A stretch of DNA of 64,000 nt from Paucidesulfovibrio gracilis DSM 16080 (GCF_900167125.1 NZ_FUYC01000010.1:1-64000); one strand, 5' to 3'; counted from the stretch's first letter, positions 1 through 8,360 are shown. Notes: generated from the sequence alone by a model not told the origin. Program-made: numbers and translations.

Positions 1-1
1 A

Positions 2-91
2 ATAAGGATTAAGCCAGCAGAGATCATCATGGGGATTACACTGGTCTCTATTGGCGTGATGGGCATGGGCGGAAAGGAATTGCTTCATTAA
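2..91 (+). CDS. C-terminal end of a small membrane-like protein, cut by the window edge
   Basis: The frame is open from the first bases to a TAA at 89-91 and encodes about 29 residues containing RIKPAEI followed by a short hydrophobic stretch. An internal ATG at 29 has no ribosome site, so the start probably lies outside the window. The motif RIKPAEI resembles the RIKLPEI at the N-terminus of the next gene, which suggests a tandem pair of related short membrane proteins. I do not recognise a family. It could also be non-coding. Confidence 0.3.
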   Translation: MRIKPAEIIMGITLVSIGVMGMGGKELLH

Positions 92-103
92 AAGAGAAAA
101 GAA

Positions 104-307
104 ATGAGAATCAAGCTACCGGAAATTGCCTTAAGCGCGGCGCTGATTGCTGCAAGTACTGTGAATCTCACTTCAGAAGGAGACTCCTTTAAGGGGATTC
201 CCGTTTACGACTGGGTTGCATATGTAGTCCTTGCTGGAGGTGTCGCTCTTCCCATTCTCGCTTGGTTCCTCCGCTCCCCATCCCGCAAACAGGAAAACGA
301 GAAATAG
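104..307 (+). CDS. Small hypothetical membrane protein, 67 aa
   Basis: A short protein with two hydrophobic stretches (about residues 8-20 and 37-55) and a charged tail ending in SRKQENEK, which fits a small inner-membrane protein with one or two helices. It starts 12 bases after the upstream partial frame and is followed directly by a hairpin terminator, so the two may be the end of one transcript. The purine-rich stretch before the ATG is a weak ribosome site. No family or function is recognised. Confidence 0.45.
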   Translation: MRIKLPEIALSAALIAASTVNLTSEGDSFKGIPVYDWVAYVVLAGGVALPILAWFLRSPSRKQENEK

Positions 308-310
308 ACA

Positions 311-342
311 ACCGCCCTACCGGATTGGCAGGGCGGTTTATT
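311..342 (+). terminator. Hairpin terminator after the small membrane gene
   Basis: An 8-bp perfect stem (ACCGCCCT at 311-318, AGGGCGGT at 330-337) with an 11-base loop, followed by a short TTATT tract. It begins 3 bases after the stop codon of the preceding gene. The U-tract is poor, so termination may be partial. Confidence 0.6.
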
Positions 343-534
343 CATGCAAGCCGACGGACATTGAGGGTATTCGGGATACCATGGGCGCGGCGGGCCATTT
401 GGGTGTTTTCGTTTCCCCCCACGTAACCGAAGGAACGTGCGGTAAGAACAGCTTTCTGGTTCCTGCGGGTCGTTCGTTTCGCTCGCTGCCTTTGGCTTGC
501 GCTCCGCAGGCCGCTCACGTATGAAGCCCCGGCC

Positions 535-1617
535 ATGCAAATGCAGTATGATGCTCTCGCGTTGTTTTCCGGCGGCCTGGACTCGGTCCTGGCGGCCAGG
601 GTTGTGCAGGATCAGGGTCTCCGGGTTCTGGGATTGCACTTTGTGTCTCCGTTTTTCGGCAAGCCGGATCAACTGGAGCACTGGAGCCGTATATACGGTC
701 TGGAACTGACGGCCGTGGATATTTCCGAACGCTTCACCCGCATGTTGCTGGATCCGCCCAACGGGTACGGCAAGCTGGTGAATCCTTGTGTGGATTGCAA
801 GATCGAAATGCTTTCCTATGCCAAGGAATTGCTCCCCGCCTATGGTGCGCGGTTTCTCATCTCCGGCGAGGTGGTGGGCCAACGCCCCATGTCCCAGCGA
901 CGCGACACGTTGAACCTGATCCGTAAGCGGGCGGGTGTGGCGGATATGCTGCTGCGTCCCTTGAGTGCGCGCAAGCTGGATCCGACCCCCATGGAAGAGA
1001 GCGGGCTGGTGGACCGTTCCCGGCTGCTGCGCATTGGCGGACGGGGGCGCAAGGAGCAGCTGGAGCTGGCCCGCAATGTGTATGCCCTGCCGGAGATTCC
1101 CACGCCGGGCGGCGGGTGCCTGCTCACGGAGTCCGAGTCTGCCGGGCGTTTCTACCACGTGCTTCGGTATCACGCGGCACCGGAGCATACGGATTTCCAG
1201 CTGGCCAATCTTGGCCGCCAGTTTTGGGCCGGGTCGCATTGGTTGAGTGTGGGCCGACATCAGGACGACAACGAGCGTCTGCAGGAGCTGGCCCGGGTCG
1301 GAGATTACGTGTTCGACGTGCAAGGCTTTCCCAGTCCCCTGGCCTTGGGGCGGCCCCTCCGGGATGGTGCGTGGTCCCCGGAAACCGTACGCGACGCGGC
1401 AGCGCTCATGGCTTCGTATTCTCCCAAGGCCGTTCGTTCGGGCGGCATGGTGGGCGTTGCCGTACGGCACAGGGACCAGGTGGCGGAGGTCCGCGTACAT
1501 CCGAGCCGCGACACGGCGCTTGCCTGGAGCGAGCCGGGTACGGACGGACTCAAGGAATGGAAGATCGAACAAAGCGAAGCCCGATCGGGCCGCGCTCAGG
1601 ATGCGGGCCGCGAATAG
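535..1617 (+). CDS. PP-loop ATP-pyrophosphatase, MnmA/ThiI-like tRNA thiolation family protein
   Basis: The N-terminus carries the PP-loop SGGLDS (residues 12-17), which binds ATP and adenylates a substrate in tRNA sulfur-transfer enzymes, and a CVDCK motif near residue 87 where thiolating members keep a cysteine. About 190 residues of PP-loop fold are followed by a 150-residue tail (from about residue 210) that I do not recognise; in related proteins this position can hold an NFACT-like or RNA-binding module. At 360 aa it is close to MnmA in size but lacks clear MnmA hallmarks, so a tRNA 2-thiouridine role is likely but not certain. It starts with MQMQ (ATG at 535 or 541), without a convincing ribosome site, and appears monocistronic. 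Confidence 0.7.
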   Translation: MQMQYDALALFSGGLDSVLAARVVQDQGLRVLGLHFVSPFFGKPDQLEHWSRIYGLELTAVDISERFTRMLLDPPNGYGKLVNPCVDCKIEMLSYAKELLPAYGARFLISGEVVGQRPMSQRRDTLNLIRKRAGVADMLLRPLSARKLDPTPMEESGLVDRSRLLRIGGRGRKEQLELARNVYALPEIPTPGGGCLLTESESAGRFYHVLRYHAAPEHTDFQLANLGRQFWAGSHWLSVGRHQDDNERLQELARVGDYVFDVQGFPSPLALGRPLRDGAWSPETVRDAAALMASYSPKAVRSGGMVGVAVRHRDQVAEVRVHPSRDTALAWSEPGTDGLKEWKIEQSEARSGRAQDAGRE

Positions 1618-1716
1618 TCGGGCTTTCATCCCGGGAGCCGGACTCCCGGAGCGCTCCCACGCACTTCTGATACGCCATTGTCCTGAGGCCTTATATCAGG
1701 CATAGTTCCCAGACAT

Positions 1717-2640
1717 ATGACGCACGACATTATCTTTTTCATGTTGGCCGTGGTCCTGCTTTGGTTCGGTGCCAACTGGATTGTGAATTCGGCCTCGGCC
1801 ATTGCCCGGACGCTGAATATTTCCGAGCTGGTTATCGGCCTGACCATCGTGGCCATGGGCACGTCCGCGCCCGAATTCCTGGTCACGGGAACCGCTGCGT
1901 TCAAGGGGCTGGAAGACATCTCCCTCTCCAACGTGGTGGGATCCAACATCTTTAACCTGGGATTCATCCTGGGACTGATGGCCATGATCAAGCCCATCCG
2001 CACCAATCCCACGCTGCTTTGGCGCGACGGTGGACTGCTTTTCGGCACCACGGTCCTGATTTTGTCCCTGGCCCTTACCGGTAATCTGGGACGTATTGCC
2101 GGGTTTGTTCTGCTGGGCATTCTGGTGACCTATCTGGTGTACCTGTTTTTTCGGGGCAGTCCGCTGGTGGTGGAGGATGACGACGTGGCGCGCAAGGCCC
2201 GTTGGTATGACTATCCCGTGCTGCTGGCCGGGTTTCTGGCCATTGCCCTGGGCGGGGATTTCATGGTGGAGTCCGCGTCGAGCATTGCCACCTCCCTGGG
2301 AGTCAGTTCCTGGGTCATCGGTGTGACTATCGTGGCCGCAGGCACGTCCCTGCCCGAGCTGGTGACCTGCTTGGCCGCATCGCTCAAAGGGCGGAACGAC
2401 ATGCTCCTGGGTAACCTGATCGGATCGGATTTCTTCAATTTCGCCGGAGTGCTGGGCCTGACCTGCGTGCTTCGCCCGTTGCGTGTTTCCGAGCAGGCGC
2501 TGCCCGGACTCATGCTTCTGGTGGGCATGGTCTTTTTGGTGTTGGTGCTCATCCGCACGGGCTGGCGGGTGCGCCGCTGGGAAGGAGCGCTGCTTATCGC
2601 CATCAACTTGGTGCGTTGGGGCAAGGACTTTATCGGGTAA
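1717..2640 (+). CDS. Calcium/sodium antiporter, CaxA/YrbG family
   Basis: A 307-residue integral membrane protein made of two homologous halves, each with the signature of the Na+/Ca2+ exchanger superfamily: TIVAMGTSAPEFLVT near residue 45 and TIVAAGTSLPELVT near residue 206. The acidic residue inside each repeat is the ion ligand in characterised exchangers. About ten transmembrane helices are apparent, with a charged loop (VVEDDDVARK, around residue 150) between halves. It exchanges Ca2+ for Na+ (possibly K+-assisted) across the inner membrane. It is monocistronic, with a strong terminator 40 bases downstream, and fits the other Na+-linked carriers in the window. Confidence 0.88.
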   Translation: MTHDIIFFMLAVVLLWFGANWIVNSASAIARTLNISELVIGLTIVAMGTSAPEFLVTGTAAFKGLEDISLSNVVGSNIFNLGFILGLMAMIKPIRTNPTLLWRDGGLLFGTTVLILSLALTGNLGRIAGFVLLGILVTYLVYLFFRGSPLVVEDDDVARKARWYDYPVLLAGFLAIALGGDFMVESASSIATSLGVSSWVIGVTIVAAGTSLPELVTCLAASLKGRNDMLLGNLIGSDFFNFAGVLGLTCVLRPLRVSEQALPGLMLLVGMVFLVLVLIRTGWRVRRWEGALLIAINLVRWGKDFIG

Positions 2641-2679
2641 TCCTTCAGGTAAGGTATGGCCGGGTAGGGCAGGAAAAGG

Positions 2680-2707
2680 GAGGGCCGTGTTCGGCCCTCT
2701 TTTTTTT
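2680..2707 (+). terminator. Rho-independent terminator after the Ca2+/Na+ antiporter
   Basis: A perfect 8-bp stem GAGGGCCG/CGGCCCTC with a 4-base loop (TGTT), followed by eight T residues at 2700-2707. It ends transcription before the convergent yccF gene. Confidence 0.9.
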
Positions 2708-2720
2708 GCTAGGGACGGGC

Positions 2721-3167
2721 TTAGATCAGGCTCACCGGGCGTCCCAACTTTTCCGACAGCATCTGGGCCTCCCTGGTGGTGACCACGCTTTTGCCCACCG
2801 GGGCCAACGCCACCCGCGCCAGCTTGAGGTGCTGCCAGGCAAAGGGAATGCCGATGATGGTGATGGCCGTGACAATGGCGGAAAGCACATGGCCGATGGC
2901 CAGCCAGATGCCCGCCAGTACAAACCAGATGATATTTCCCACAAGGCCCAGATTGCCGGTACCCAGGTCGTCCCGGCCCATGAGGTCACGCCGCAGGACC
3001 ACTGTCTTGCCAAAGGGAACCAGGGAGAAGTGGGCCAGAGTGACGCAGGAGCGCGCCCAGGGGATGCCCACGATGGTGATGAGCATGAGCAGGGCCGACA
3101 ACAGCCAGCCCAAGGACATGAATAGACCGCCGAACAGAATCCAGATCAGGTTGCCAATGAAACTCAC
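2721..3167 (-). CDS. yccF: YccF-domain inner membrane protein
   Basis: A 148-residue protein built of two similar halves, each a hydrophobic stretch ending in ITIVGIPWA or ITIIGIPFA (near residues 30-40 and 102-112) and then a Phe/Lys-containing loop. This is the duplicated YccF (DUF307) domain, found widely in bacteria without a fixed biochemical role; four helices are likely. It begins MSFIGNLIWILFGG, with GGAGGC just upstream as ribosome site. It stands alone, converging on the antiporter gene. Confidence 0.85.
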   Translation of the reverse strand: MSFIGNLIWILFGGLFMSLGWLLSALLMLITIVGIPWARSCVTLAHFSLVPFGKTVVLRRDLMGRDDLGTGNLGLVGNIIWFVLAGIWLAIGHVLSAIVTAITIIGIPFAWQHLKLARVALAPVGKSVVTTREAQMLSEKLGRPVSLI

Positions 3168-3500
3168 TTCGCCTCCTTAACAAGCTGTTGAACAACACTC
3201 TATCGCTGCGTTGCCTCAAATACATCAAATCCTCGTGTACAGAAAGCGTTCGTCGGCCGTAATGTTTTTTCGCGCCTTGCTCGCAGTCGTGACCGCATGA
3301 TTGTCTTTGACCGCAGGCGGCGGCCCTGAGAAGGGGGTACGGAGAACTGGACCAGCAACGGGGGGGGTACAAAAAGCCGAAGGAGACGGTTGATGTTCCC
3401 AACACCCTGGTGGTCAAGATTGCGACGGCACCGAACGGACCGCAAAAAAAACGCCCCGGCGAACCGGGGCGCTGCATCAGGCGACAGGAGCGGCGGGGAA
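3168..3500. other. Gene-free stretch with a possible degenerate intergenic repeat
   Basis: No coding frame is convincing here. The part at about 3181-3330 starts CAAGCTGTTGAACAAC and continues with CGCTGCGTTGCCTC and, later, TTTTTTCGCGCCTTGC. This arrangement resembles, from memory, a degenerate intergenic element common in Desulfovibrio and relatives. The right end holds the rubrerythrin terminator. A G-run at 3360-3367 interrupts the region. Confidence 0.3.
3444..3471 (-). terminator. Rho-independent terminator of the rubrerythrin gene
   Basis: A perfect 8-bp stem CGCCCCGG/CCGGGGCG with a 4-base loop; on the minus strand it is followed by eight T residues (the A-run at 3444-3451). It lies 30 bases beyond the rubrerythrin stop codon. 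Confidence 0.9.
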
Positions 3501-3995
3501 CTAGTCCACCTTGAAGTAGGCCTTGGCCGCGGCCCCGCAGATGGGACACTTGCCCTCAGGCTCGCCCGCCAGGGTGTGGCCGCACACAGAGCAGACATAG
3601 TAATCCGCTTCTTCGAGCTGGTCCATTTTTTCAGCGGCTTCGGTGTACAGGTCCGCATGGATTTTTTCCGCTTCATTGGCGAATCCAAAGTAGCGCTCCA
3701 CGGCGCGTTCGCCTTCCTCTCCGGCGTCCTTGATCATTTCCGGGTACATGGATTGAAATTCATAGCTTTCCCCGGAGATGGCCTCCTTGAGGTTCTCGGC
3801 CGTGCTGCCGATGCCCTTCATGAGACGCAGATGCGTATGGGCGTGGATGGTTTCGGCGGCTGCGGCAGCGCGGAAGAGCTTGGCCACCTGGGGCAGACCC
3901 TCGTTGTCTGCTTTTTCCGCAAAGGCAAGATACTTGCGGTTGGCCTGGGATTCACCGGCAAAGGCGGTCTTCAGATTTTCAATCGTCTTACTCAT
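3501..3995 (-). CDS. rbr: Rubrerythrin
   Basis: A 164-residue rubrerythrin, the non-haem iron peroxidase that reduces hydrogen peroxide in anaerobes using electrons from rubredoxin or NADH. The N-terminal four-helix ferritin-like domain (residues 1-125) carries the diiron ligand pattern: an early E in GESQANR, E in AAAAETIHAH, then GESYE and NEAEKIH. The C-terminal rubredoxin-like domain has CSVCGH and CPICGA for the Fe(Cys)4 site. It is shorter than the 191-residue D. vulgaris type. An AAGGAG ribosome site precedes the ATG. The gene is monocistronic with its own terminator; upstream lies a PerR/Fur-like dyad. Confidence 0.95.
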   Translation of the reverse strand: MSKTIENLKTAFAGESQANRKYLAFAEKADNEGLPQVAKLFRAAAAAETIHAHTHLRLMKGIGSTAENLKEAISGESYEFQSMYPEMIKDAGEEGERAVERYFGFANEAEKIHADLYTEAAEKMDQLEEADYYVCSVCGHTLAGEPEGKCPICGAAAKAYFKVD

Positions 3996-4479
3996 GAGCT
4001 AGCTCCTTTTATACTTTGGTTGTGTCTGTTGCCGAACGCTCGTACGTGGTCGTATTGTATGATCCGTTGCACCATTGCCGTACGAGGTACACGGCGAGGG
4101 AGGAGAGGAAACGGTTTTCTATGGGACAAAGGCGTTCCTGTGGGATATCCAAACAGGGTAGTGTGGTTTTCAACCAAGGAAAGGTTGTCCTTGCGTGAAA
4201 AAAAGAAAACATGATCAAGGAAGCTTGTCAAGCAAATAGTAATCATTCTTGTTAGGTTGATTCCCCTTGCCAGGTGCGATTAAAGGACTTAATTTGACAC
4301 GAGCGAAGATTGCTGACGGATCGCCTATCTTCCGCTCCCGCATCCGGGCCGCGCCTTGCGGCATGACCGGGAGCCTCCCGCCCCTTGCAGCGCTTGGACA
4401 CGAAAATGGTTTTCGTGGCGCTCGGGCTTGGGGCGAACCTATGTATCCGATGACAACCTTCCGTAGGAGGATTACGACG
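3996..4479. other. Intergenic region between rubrerythrin and the BAX-inhibitor-1 gene (promoters)
   Basis: This 484-base stretch separates divergent genes. On the minus strand it holds a perfect -35 hexamer (TTGACA at 4231-4226) and a dyad at 4235-4253. A small hairpin (CAACC/GGTTG, 4171-4187) lies in the presumed rubrerythrin leader. The short reading frames here lack ribosome sites and look spurious. No promoter for the plus-strand gene was recognised; its ribosome site GGAGG is at 4466-4470. Confidence 0.4.
4235..4253. promoter_or_regulatory. Candidate PerR/Fur-like dyad upstream of rubrerythrin
   Basis: The bases AATAGTAATCATTCTTGTT form an imperfect palindrome around AAT-C-ATT, matching about 9 of 14 arm positions of the PerR consensus TTATAATNATTATAA. 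It sits just upstream of a TTGACA on the minus strand. PerR control of rubrerythrin is known in related bacteria, but this match is weak and the implied leader (about 200 bases) is long. Confidence 0.3.
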
Positions 4480-5181
4480 ATGATGCAGTATGGAATGCCC
4501 ACCAGCGCCTCCCGCCCCCGGGCGGAAGTGGTCAACGAGTTCCTGCGCGGCGTGTACGGCTGGATGAGCGGCGGAATGCTGCTTACCGCGGGCGTGGCCT
4601 GGGCCACGGTGAACATCCAGCCGCTTCTCCAGTTCGCCGTCAACTCGATGCTCTTTTTGATTCTGGCCGAACTGGGCCTGGTCTTTTTCCTGTCCATGGG
4701 CATCCGCAAGATGTCCCCGACCACGGCCATGGCGTCCTTCCTGGGCTACAGCGCCCTCAACGGCCTGACCCTCTCCCCCATCCTGCTGGTCTACACCCAG
4801 CAGTCCATTGCCGCCACCTTCGTGGTTACGGCCGGCATGTTCGGTGCCATGAGCGCCTACGGCCTGCTGACCAAAAAGGATCTGACCTCCTGGGGCAGCC
4901 TGCTGTTCATGGGGCTTATCGGTATCGTGCTCGCCTCGGTGGTGAACATCTTCCTGGGCAGCGCCACCATGGGCTTCGTGATTTCCGGCATCGGGGTACT
5001 GGTGTTCCTGGGCCTCACCGCCTACGACACCCAGCAGCTCAAGGTCATGGGTGATACCGCGTCCGGCGGTGGCGATGCTGCGATTCGCAAGATGACCATC
5101 CTCGGCGCGCTCAAGCTCTACCTGGACTTCATCAACTTGTTCCTGTTCCTGCTCCGCTTCATGGGCGTGGCCCGGGACTAA
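4480..5181 (+). CDS. BAX inhibitor-1 (YccA/YbhL/YetJ) family membrane protein
   Basis: A seven-helix membrane protein of 233 residues, the usual size for bacterial Bax1-I members, some of which (B. subtilis YetJ) are pH-sensitive Ca2+ leak channels. Family marks are the GVYGWMSGGM opening of the first helix, GYSALNGLTLSP near the middle, LGLTAYDTQQLK and the C-terminal LYLDFINLFLFLLR segment, where acidic residues line the pore. I chose ATG 4480 because AGGAGG lies 9 bases upstream; the frame is open further 5' (to 4267) but those residues are atypical. It is monocistronic with its own terminator. Confidence 0.9.
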   Translation: MMQYGMPTSASRPRAEVVNEFLRGVYGWMSGGMLLTAGVAWATVNIQPLLQFAVNSMLFLILAELGLVFFLSMGIRKMSPTTAMASFLGYSALNGLTLSPILLVYTQQSIAATFVVTAGMFGAMSAYGLLTKKDLTSWGSLLFMGLIGIVLASVVNIFLGSATMGFVISGIGVLVFLGLTAYDTQQLKVMGDTASGGGDAAIRKMTILGALKLYLDFINLFLFLLRFMGVARD

Positions 5182-5232
5182 CCATTCGTTTTGCATAGAA
5201 CGTGGTCAACGCCTTGCCGTTGACGCGATCAG

Positions 5233-5274
5233 GACGCTGCGTTGCCTTTTTTGGGCGGGCAGCGTCTTTTTTTT
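5233..5274 (+). terminator. Rho-independent terminator after the BAX inhibitor-1 gene
   Basis: Arms GACGCTGC (5233-5240) and GCAGCGTC (5259-5266) form a perfect 8-bp stem around an 18-base loop, followed by eight T residues. Confidence 0.85.
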
Positions 5275-5370
5275 GGGGAGAGATGGGGACGCCTTTGGGG
5301 GGCCAAGGCCGCATACCCGCGCTGGAAGCGGGAACGTGTTGTGGGGATGAAGCGTCGCAGGCGAAGTCGG

Positions 5371-6117
5371 TCAGGATAGCGTGTGTGAACGGGCGCGGGC
5401 CAGGCGCGTCAGCTCGCGGGAGGCGTTCAGCAGCTTGCTGAATTGTTTTGGTTCATGCAGGCCCACCTGCCGCTGGTCGTGGCTGCGCGCGCTGTATAAT
5501 GTCTGGGGAATGTGCAGGAACCGCGCGCCGTTGAGGGCGAACCGCAGATAGCATTCGTGGTCGTCCGCATTGGATGTTTCGTCATACAAGCCAAAGCGTT
5601 CGTGCAGGGAACGGCGGTACAGGGTGGCCACGCCGCAGAGATACCAGTCGCAGAAGCACCGTTTGAAGCTGTAGTCCGGGAGTTTGAACTCGCGCAAAAT
5701 CCGGTGGGCGTCGTCGATGATGAACATGTCGGCATAGACGAAGTCGGCTTGGTCCTGGTCCAGGGGGCGGGCCAGAGTGGAGAGCCATTGCGGATGGGCC
5801 ATGTCGTCCGAGGCCATGAACGAGCAGTACTCGCCCGTGGCCATGGTAAACCCCTTGTTATAATTGCGGGTGGATCCCAGGTTCACGGGGTTGCGTTCGT
5901 AGCGGATGCTGCGGCCGGGGCGCGTATAGGGCGGCAGGCCGGACGTGGCCCGGGCGACCCATTGGGTGATGATCTCGTGGGAACCGTCGTCCGAGCGGTC
6001 GTCCACCACGATCAGCTCCAGATCGGGATAATCCTGAAAATAGAGCGAGTCCAGGCAGGCTTCCACGTAGGGGGCGTGGTTGTAGCTCGGAACAACGATG
6101 GAAACGGTTTTGGGCAT
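5371..6117 (-). CDS. Glycosyltransferase family 2
   Basis: A 248-residue GT-A fold glycosyltransferase. It opens with the GT2 signature SIVVPSYNHAPYVEACLDSL (residues 5-24), then VVDDRSDDGS, whose aspartates bind the nucleotide sugar, and a later ASDDMAHP motif (DXD-like metal site). No membrane helix is evident, so it probably acts in the cytoplasm on a lipid-linked or soluble acceptor that the sequence does not reveal. It follows the amphi-Trp-like gene by 30 bases and may be cotranscribed with it; it is 16 kb from the main polysaccharide locus. Confidence 0.88.
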   Translation of the reverse strand: MPKTVSIVVPSYNHAPYVEACLDSLYFQDYPDLELIVVDDRSDDGSHEIITQWVARATSGLPPYTRPGRSIRYERNPVNLGSTRNYNKGFTMATGEYCSFMASDDMAHPQWLSTLARPLDQDQADFVYADMFIIDDAHRILREFKLPDYSFKRCFCDWYLCGVATLYRRSLHERFGLYDETSNADDHECYLRFALNGARFLHIPQTLYSARSHDQRQVGLHEPKQFSKLLNASRELTRLARARSHTLS

Positions 6118-6147
6118 GCAGTGTCGCAGGGCGTTGGTTCCGCCGGG

Positions 6148-6573
6148 CTAATCGGTATTGCCTGGTTTGTCCGGGGCTTCCGTCTCCAGAGTGTCCGCCG
6201 GGGTGTCCACGGCTTCCTTGGGCTGTACCGCGCCAGGTTCGTCGTCCAGGGTGTAGCGATCCTCGTCCAGTCTGGACCAGGAGATGGAAAGTTTTATTTT
6301 GCTGGTGCTTTGGGTGCGTTTCCCTTTGATGGCCAGCTTAAGCAGACTGCCGGGGTAAAGGACCATTTCCTCTTCTTCATTGGCCAGAATCACTCGGCCC
6401 TGGTCGATGCCCTCCACAACATGCAGAAGCAGCGCCTTGACCATCTCGGGATCGTCCAGGGTCTCGAAATAGATTTTTTCCTCGTGCAGCATGTGGCTGC
6501 CCGTGGAGCGAAAGCGGTCCATCAGTTCCGCGGATTTTTCCCTGGCCGTGCGGGCCGCATCCTTCATATTCAT
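6148..6573 (-). CDS. Amphi-Trp-domain-like protein
   Basis: A 141-residue soluble acidic protein. The core (about residues 30-100) has alternating short strands and ends in KIKLSISWSR, the aromatic strand pattern seen in the small amphi-Trp domain; the tail (100-141) is acidic, proline-rich and probably disordered. ATG 6573 is preferred because GGAG lies six bases upstream, although the frame extends 20 codons further. It is followed after 30 bases by the GT2 gene. Function is unknown; the domain assignment is tentative. Confidence 0.6.
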   Translation of the reverse strand: MNMKDAARTAREKSAELMDRFRSTGSHMLHEEKIYFETLDDPEMVKALLLHVVEGIDQGRVILANEEEEMVLYPGSLLKLAIKGKRTQSTSKIKLSISWSRLDEDRYTLDDEPGAVQPKEAVDTPADTLETEAPDKPGNTD

Positions 6574-6651
6574 GGCAATCTCCAACTCGGGTTCACACCT
6601 GGGATTCCTGATTCGGAACACATTTCCCGTCACAGGTCAACTCATACAAAC

Positions 6652-6677
6652 AGCCCGGAAACCTTGGTTTCCGGGCT
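6652..6677. terminator. Hairpin between the ABC ATPase gene and the amphi-Trp gene
   Basis: A perfect 12-bp stem (AGCCCGGAAACC/GGTTTCCGGGCT) with a 2-base loop lies 37 bases beyond the stop codon of the minus-strand ABC transporter operon. There is only a weak T-tract on that strand, but the strength and position fit a terminator for the operon. Confidence 0.65.
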
Positions 6678-6713
6678 ATCCGGTGGGAAAAAGCGGTGTT
6701 CGGCCGTCGGGGG

Positions 6714-7454
6714 TTAGAGGATCTGCTCCAGGAACTGTTGCAGGCGCGGGTGCTCGGGGCTTTCAAAAAAGTGCCCAGGTGTGCCTTGCTCCAGAATTTT
6801 TCCGTGGTCCATGAACACGATCTGGTCCGCCACTTCGCGGGCAAAGCCCATCTCGTGCGTGACCACCACCATGGTCATCCCTTCCTTGGCCAGGGCCACC
6901 ATGACGTCGAGCACCTCGCCGATCATTTCCGGGTCCAGGGCCGACGTGGGTTCGTCAAAGAGCATGATCTTGGGATTCATGGCCAGGGCGCGGGCAATGG
7001 CCACGCGTTGCTGCTGGCCGCCCGAGAGCATGGCCGGGAACACGCCGGCCTTGTCCTGGATGCCGACCTTGTGCAGCAGCTCCATGCCGATTTCTTCGGC
7101 ATCTTTTTTGGAAAGTCCCTTCAGTTTGATGGGGGCCATGGTCAGGTTGTCCAGCACGGTTTTGTGCGGAAACAGGTTGAAGTTCTGGAAGACCATGCCC
7201 AATTCCATGCGGATCCGATTGATGTTGTTCTTCGGGTCCATGATGTCCTTGCCGTCGATCAGGATGCTGCCCTGGTCGATGTCCTCCAGTCGGTTGATGG
7301 AGCGCAGCAGGGTGCTCTTGCCCGAACCGGACGGCCCGATGATCACGAATTTTTGCCCCGAGCCAACGCTCAGGGAAACGTCGTCCAGGGCGCGCAGTTC
7401 CCCGAAGAATTTGGATACGTTTTGGATGTCGATGATGGCATCAGTCTTGGACAT
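6714..7454 (-). CDS. Polar amino-acid ABC transporter, ATP-binding protein (GlnQ/HisP type)
   Basis: A 246-residue ABC ATPase with every canonical motif: Walker [10 protein letters not shown] (about residue 39), the Q-loop, signature LSGGQQQR, Walker [14 protein letters not shown] and the switch histidine in VVTHEMGF. It energises import of a polar amino acid with the permease and binding protein encoded upstream. Its start overlaps the end of the permease gene by 14 bases, so translation is probably coupled. The PAAT assignment is secure; the substrate is not determined. Confidence 0.95.
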   Translation of the reverse strand: MSKTDAIIDIQNVSKFFGELRALDDVSLSVGSGQKFVIIGPSGSGKSTLLRSINRLEDIDQGSILIDGKDIMDPKNNINRIRMELGMVFQNFNLFPHKTVLDNLTMAPIKLKGLSKKDAEEIGMELLHKVGIQDKAGVFPAMLSGGQQQRVAIARALAMNPKIMLFDEPTSALDPEMIGEVLDVMVALAKEGMTMVVVTHEMGFAREVADQIVFMDHGKILEQGTPGHFFESPEHPRLQQFLEQIL

Positions 7455-8271
7455 AGTAATTCAACCTCGATTCCATGTGGCTGACGGCCTTGGAAAGGAT
7501 CAGCGTGATCAGCAAATACACCAGGGCGACCATGGTGTACGCTTCAAAATAGTTGAAGGAGACACTGGCAAATTCACGTCCACGCCGCAAGAGGTCGGCC
7601 ACGGCCAGAATCGACACCAGTGAGCTGTCCTTGAGCAGGGCGATGAACTCGTTGCCCACGGGGGGAAGGATGGTCCGCCAGGCCTGGGGCAGGATCACGT
7701 AGCGCATGGTCTGCGAGCGGTTGAACCCCAGGGAGCGGGAGGCTTCGGTCTGGCCTTTGTCGATGGATTCGATGCCTGCGCGAAACACCTCGCCCATGTA
7801 GGCGCCGTAACAGATGCTCATGGCCATGACCGCGGCCACCAGGGGCGGCATGTTTTTCAGAAAGATGAAGACCGCGTTGGTCTCGGGAAGTTCCCGAAAG
7901 AGCTGGCCCAGGGCGAAGTAGATGTAAAAGAGCTGCACCAGCAGGGGAATGCCCCGCACCACTTCCACATAGGTGGAGGCGATGAGGTTGATGGGGCGGA
8001 TGCGGGAGAGTCGGCCCAACCCGGTGAACAGACCGAGGATCAGCGCACCGATGATGGACAGAATGGTCACCTCAAAGGTGACGAGTACACCGTCGGGCAC
8101 GAATTTGAGAATCTTGAAGTATGGGTCCGGTTTGCTGATGGCGAGGTAGAGGATGATGCTCACCGCGCCGATCAGGGAAATCCACCAGGCGTTGAACAGC
8201 CCCCGGTCTTTGTCATGCGGGATGGCCGCGCCGTCGCCGATGTCGATCTTGACGTTCTTTTGTTCTTTCAT
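7441..8271 (-). CDS. Polar amino-acid ABC transporter permease (HisMQ/GlnP type)
   Basis: A 276-residue inner-membrane permease. A first helix near residues 31-46 follows a charged cytoplasmic N-terminus; the BPD_transp_1 core (about 75-265) includes the [20 protein letters not shown] segment and the EAA-type loop [22 protein letters not shown] that docks on the ATPase. HisMQ-type permeases usually act as a dimer; only one permease gene is present, so a homodimer is likely. The gene lies between the binding-protein gene and the ATPase gene in one operon. Confidence 0.94.
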   Translation of the reverse strand: MKEQKNVKIDIGDGAAIPHDKDRGLFNAWWISLIGAVSIILYLAISKPDPYFKILKFVPDGVLVTFEVTILSIIGALILGLFTGLGRLSRIRPINLIASTYVEVVRGIPLLVQLFYIYFALGQLFRELPETNAVFIFLKNMPPLVAAVMAMSICYGAYMGEVFRAGIESIDKGQTEASRSLGFNRSQTMRYVILPQAWRTILPPVGNEFIALLKDSSLVSILAVADLLRRGREFASVSFNYFEAYTMVALVYLLITLILSKAVSHMESRLNYYVQD

Positions 8272-8306
8272 GAGAGAGTGCCTTTGAGGAGCGCTTCAGG
8301 AACGGG

Positions 8307-8334
8307 CCGGGGCCGCGCAGAAACGCGGCCCCGG
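8307..8334 (-). promoter_or_regulatory. Strong intercistronic hairpin between binding-protein and permease genes
   Basis: A perfect 11-bp stem (CCGGGGCCGCG/CGCGGCCCCGG) with a 6-base loop in the 89-base gap, without a T-run. Such hairpins in binding-protein operons typically protect the upstream message and lower expression of the permease part. This role is inferred from position. Confidence 0.6.
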
Positions 8335-8360
8335 GGGTGTTCGCAAATGTGCCGTGCGGC

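Noticed and set aside
3992-4246. An 84-codon minus-strand frame upstream of rubrerythrin
   Set aside because: It has no ribosome site, overlaps the rubrerythrin promoter region and shows no protein features.
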